The translations under genes were made by a program, and so were the position numbers. A stretch of 64,000 nt of DNA, taken from contig NZ_KI259228.1 of the NCBI RefSeq assembly GCF_000467855.2, forward strand, positions 1 through 64,000. The letters are read 5' to 3'. Source of the DNA: Porphyromonas sp. oral taxon 278 str. W7784. GTDB taxonomy: Bacteria > Bacteroidota > Bacteroidia > Bacteroidales > Porphyromonadaceae. The notes under the pieces are model-generated. The model made no database searches. It saw nothing but the letters and a program-made list of their open reading frames with translations, and was not told where the DNA came from. Shown one piece after another: positions 61,322 to 64,000 of this stretch (the first letter of the stretch is position 1; every line of letters begins with the position of its first letter).

Positions 61322-62344
61322 ATGTCAGAACAGACCTCTAGCATCCCCGGACGTGTAGGTATCCTCGGCGGAGGAAGCTGGGCTACAGCCCTGGCAAAGA
61401 TCGTCCTGACGAGGCAGCCTCATCTCAACTGGTTGCTCCGCTCGACGAATCATGTCAAGGAGTTCACTCGCCTGAAACATAATCCTAGCTACCTCACCTC
61501 TGTCACCTTCGACTTGTCGAAGATCACGTTCTTCACCGACTCAGATGTCAATGACTTCTTCCGTTCGTGCGACACCGTGATCCTAGCAACACCGTCCCCC
61601 TATATCCGCTACTACCTCAAGCGTGTCCGCAACTCGGTCATCCGACCCAAGCTCATCATCAATGCGATCAAGGGGATGGTACCCGAGGAGAACGTCCTGA
61701 TCTCCGATTACCTGCAGGAGTACAAGGAGCTACGCCCCGGACAAATCGCCGTCATCGCTGGCCCTTGTCATGCTGAGGAGATCGCCAAGGATCGTGTATC
61801 CTACCTCACCGTAGGGTGCTTCGATATGGGGAAGGCCAAGGTCCTCAGCGAAGAGCTCTTCAGCAATGACTTCGTCCACTGCGCTGTGAGTCGAGATGTC
61901 GTCGGTATCGAGTACTCTGCGGTCCTGAAGAATATCTACGCCATCGCAGCCGGTATCTGTCATGGGCTGAACCTAGGGGACAACTTCCAGTCTGTCCTCA
62001 TCTCCAATGCTATTGCGGAGATGAGCAACTTCGTGAGCACCGTCCATCTCGTTAGCCGAGACGTCACCGAGTCCGTCTATCTCGGTGACCTCCTCGTCAC
62101 CGCTTACTCCAGCTTTAGCCGTAACCGCACCTTCGGGAACATGATCGGTAAGGGCTACAGCGTACGCGCCGCACAGATGGAGATGAACATGGTAGCAGAA
62201 GGCTACTATGCCGCTAAGTGCATCCACTTGATCAACCTCCGCTATCAAGTGAACATGCCCATCTGCCGTACCGTCTACGAGATCCTCTACGAAGGCGCTC
62301 CCGTCGAAGCCTCCATCCGTCGCCTCTCTACCCTCTTCAAGTAG
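61322..62344 (+). CDS. gpsA: Glycerol-3-phosphate dehydrogenase [NAD(P)+]
   Basis: 340 residues; reduces dihydroxyacetone phosphate to sn-glycerol 3-phosphate for phospholipid synthesis. Rossmann GILGGGSWATALAK, then AGPCHAEEIAKDR, VEYSAVLKNIYAIAAG-like GIEYSAVLKNIYAIAAG (catalytic Lys) and RNRTFGNMIGKG. Complete length, 137 nt after lysS. Confidence 0.94.
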   Translation: MSEQTSSIPGRVGILGGGSWATALAKIVLTRQPHLNWLLRSTNHVKEFTRLKHNPSYLTSVTFDLSKITFFTDSDVNDFFRSCDTVILATPSPYIRYYLKRVRNSVIRPKLIINAIKGMVPEENVLISDYLQEYKELRPGQIAVIAGPCHAEEIAKDRVSYLTVGCFDMGKAKVLSEELFSNDFVHCAVSRDVVGIEYSAVLKNIYAIAAGICHGLNLGDNFQSVLISNAIAEMSNFVSTVHLVSRDVTESVYLGDLLVTAYSSFSRNRTFGNMIGKGYSVRAAQMEMNMVAEGYYAAKCIHLINLRYQVNMPICRTVYEILYEGAPVEASIRRLSTLFK

Positions 62345-62375
62345 CCCCTCCACTCACCCCATACCCTCACCGAGT

Positions 62376-63170
62376 ATGACAGCTCGAGAGCAACATATCC
62401 TACTGAGCTTCGACATCGAGGAGTTCGATGTGCCCTGTGAGCATGGGGTAGACCTTCCCATGGAGGAGCAGATACGTATCTCTGTAGAGGGTACACATGC
62501 GATCCTTGATATACTCAAGGATCATGGGGTACGTGCGACCTTCTTCTCTACAGCGAACTTTGCACAGCGTGCTCCCGAGGTCATCCAAAGACTTATCCAA
62601 GAGGGGCATGAACTGGCTTCGCATGGCTTCTATCATTCTTCCTTCGAGGTCGCTGACCTGAAGAAGTCGAAGGATGCACTAGAGGCCCAGACGGGACAGA
62701 CCATCAGAGGCTATCGCATGGCTCGCATGATGCCCGTCTCCGAGGTAGAGGTCGCTAAGGCAGGCTACACCTACAATACTTCCCTCAACCCCACCTTCAT
62801 CCCAGGGCGCTACATGCACCTAGGGACTCCCCGTACCCATTTCATGCAGGACGGGGTACTACAAATCCCAGCCTCGGTAACCCTCTGGGTACGCTTCCCT
62901 CTATTCTGGCTCTCCTGCCACAACCTACCCTTCTTCCTCTACCGCTGGCTCTGCCATCGCACGCTCCGTCACGATGGCTACCTTGTGACCTACTTCCATC
63001 CGTGGGCGTTCTACGAGCTGAATGAACACCCCGAGTTTGGTCTCCCCTTCATCGTACGTAATAATAGTGGACGGGGCATGATCAAGCGCCTAGATCGCTG
63101 GATCGCTTCATTCAAGAGCGAAGGGGCAAGCTTCATCACCTACTCTGAGTTTGCAGACAGTATTTCCTAA
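62376..63170 (+). CDS. Polysaccharide deacetylase family protein
   Basis: 264 residues. NodB-homology domain with LLSFDIEEFD (catalytic Asp and metal Asp region), SHGFYHSS (metal His pair), GYRMARMM (Arg) and YFHPWAF near the end. No signal peptide is evident, so it is probably cytoplasmic or peripheral. The substrate may be an N-acetyl sugar in a surface polysaccharide, glycolipid or peptidoglycan; not decidable. 31 nt after gpsA, likely co-transcribed. Confidence 0.88.
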   Translation: MTAREQHILLSFDIEEFDVPCEHGVDLPMEEQIRISVEGTHAILDILKDHGVRATFFSTANFAQRAPEVIQRLIQEGHELASHGFYHSSFEVADLKKSKDALEAQTGQTIRGYRMARMMPVSEVEVAKAGYTYNTSLNPTFIPGRYMHLGTPRTHFMQDGVLQIPASVTLWVRFPLFWLSCHNLPFFLYRWLCHRTLRHDGYLVTYFHPWAFYELNEHPEFGLPFIVRNNSGRGMIKRLDRWIASFKSEGASFITYSEFADSIS

Positions 63171-63197
63171 TCCTTCCACACATAAAACATCATTTCT

Positions 63198-63944
63198 ATG
63201 AACATCAACAAGTCAGCACTCTACATCAGCCTAGTAGCGGCTGTAGCTCTTGTAGTCTCTGTCTTCATCCTCGCTAGTGGGCTGAGAGACTTCCGTAGCA
63301 AAGGCGCCAAGACGATCACTGTGACAGGTAAGGCCGAGCGCAACTTCCAGTCTGACCTGATCGTCTGGTCTGCAAGCTTCACTGCTGAATCAGCTAACCT
63401 ACCTAGCGCCTACTCTGAGCTCAAGGAGAAGCAACAGGCCGTCACTACCTTCCTCAATGGGAAGAACATCCCTAGCGATGCCATCTCGTACAGCAGTGTC
63501 AGCATCTCCCGTGAGAACGAGAGCTACTATGACTCGACTGTAGAGCGTACCTTCTATCGCTTCAAGGGCTACTCACTGACGCAGACGGTCACGATCACCT
63601 CCAACAACATCGATGCGATCGAAGCTGTCTCTCGTCAGATCTCTGAGCTCATCAACAAGGGTATTGAGATCGAGTCTGGCTCTCCTCGCTACTACTACAC
63701 GAAGCTCAACGACCTCAAGATCGAGATGCTCAAGGAAGCCTCCGAAGATGCCTACAATCGTGCAGGTGTCATCGCAGAGGGTAGCAAGAGTAGCCTAGGC
63801 AAGCTGGATCGCTCCAGCATGGGAGTCTTCCAGATCGTCGGGCTCAATAGCGATGAAGACTACAGCTGGGGAGGCTCCTTCAACACCTCCTCTAAGATGA
63901 AGACGGCCAGCATCACCGTCAGCGCTACCTACTCGATCAAGTAA
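63198..63944 (+). CDS. SIMPL domain-containing protein
   Basis: 248 residues. One N-terminal membrane anchor (SALYISLVAAVALVVSVFILASG in two parts) and a SIMPL/DUF541 domain (TITVTGKAERNFQSDLIVW, then paired helices and strands ending TASITVSATYSIK). Such proteins assemble into oligomeric periplasmic or membrane-attached shells; role unknown. 27 nt after the deacetylase, so probably in the same transcript. No terminator is seen before the window ends at 64000. Confidence 0.88.
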   Translation: MNINKSALYISLVAAVALVVSVFILASGLRDFRSKGAKTITVTGKAERNFQSDLIVWSASFTAESANLPSAYSELKEKQQAVTTFLNGKNIPSDAISYSSVSISRENESYYDSTVERTFYRFKGYSLTQTVTITSNNIDAIEAVSRQISELINKGIEIESGSPRYYYTKLNDLKIEMLKEASEDAYNRAGVIAEGSKSSLGKLDRSSMGVFQIVGLNSDEDYSWGGSFNTSSKMKTASITVSATYSIK

Positions 63945-64000
63945 TTCCACTTAGATCCCCTATTCTACGCCCTTAGTCATCACATGACCTCTAACCCCAT

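Overview
The window looks like a chromosomal segment of an anaerobic Bacteroidales bacterium, most likely a Porphyromonas relative. The evidence is: many upstream regions carry TAnnTTTG, the -7 element of Bacteroidetes sigma factors; the IspG is the long form; FeoA and FeoB are fused; several families are largely Bacteroidetes-restricted (DUF4294, DUF4271, DUF5606, DUF5683); and the core genes use GC-rich codons. No rRNA, prophage, transposase, integrase or CRISPR array is visible.

Layout. 1-6.6 kb: tRNA-Lys and a leftward run sdaA, DUF4294, a two-domain SGNH/sialate O-acetylesterase, a lipoprotein and the ComM-like ATPase. 7-10.7 kb: tannase-like esterase and htpG. 11-12.7 kb: two AT-rich orphan genes resembling an accessory insertion. 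12.9-14.6 kb: tandem paralogous outer-membrane-type proteins. 14.7-18 kb: gcvH-purE and ispG-dut, then folD converging on dut. 19.2-24.2 kb: leftward operon for a 2-oxoacid (probably pyruvate) dehydrogenase, E1alpha-E1beta-E2-E3, with the lipoyl domain on E3 instead of E2. 25-28.6 kb: DUF5606, then nusB-yajC-ybbR-coaE. 29-32 kb: pflB-pflA. 32.6-38.6 kb: feoAB, a small Cys-rich membrane protein, a Ca2+/Na+ antiporter and rsh (RelA/SpoT). 38.7-43.4 kb: corA and an AT-rich McrBC-like restriction pair. 43.6-50.2 kb: large GH2 beta-galactosidase, a SnoaL-like/HxlR divergent cassette and TatD. 50.2-57.3 kb: a ten-gene leftward run from parA-parB through lytic transglycosylase, hemD and rnpA to yidD and tatD. 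57.9-64 kb: tyrS, lysS, gpsA, polysaccharide deacetylase and a SIMPL protein. Pyruvate can be split both by PFL (formate) and by the dehydrogenase complex, and serine deamination feeds the same node, which suits an amino-acid/pyruvate-fermenting anaerobe.

The most unusual content is non-coding. Three divergent intergenic regions (sdaA|tannase, corA|mcrB, parA|tyrS) each hold an array of a 16-nt palindrome, GACCCATNNATGGGTC, repeated with an exact 24-nt period (3-5 units plus degenerate edge units). A second family, an imperfect dyad beginning GAAGT with a dominant 22-nt period, forms two same-orientation arrays at about 47.8-48.2 and 49.1-49.5 kb. These arrays share a 50-bp identical block and flank the SnoaL/HxlR cassette. 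The pflB|feoAB region has a looser palindrome series with 21-24-nt spacing. These look like undescribed periodic palindrome arrays; their role (operator arrays, nucleoid sites or recombination substrates) cannot be decided from sequence alone.
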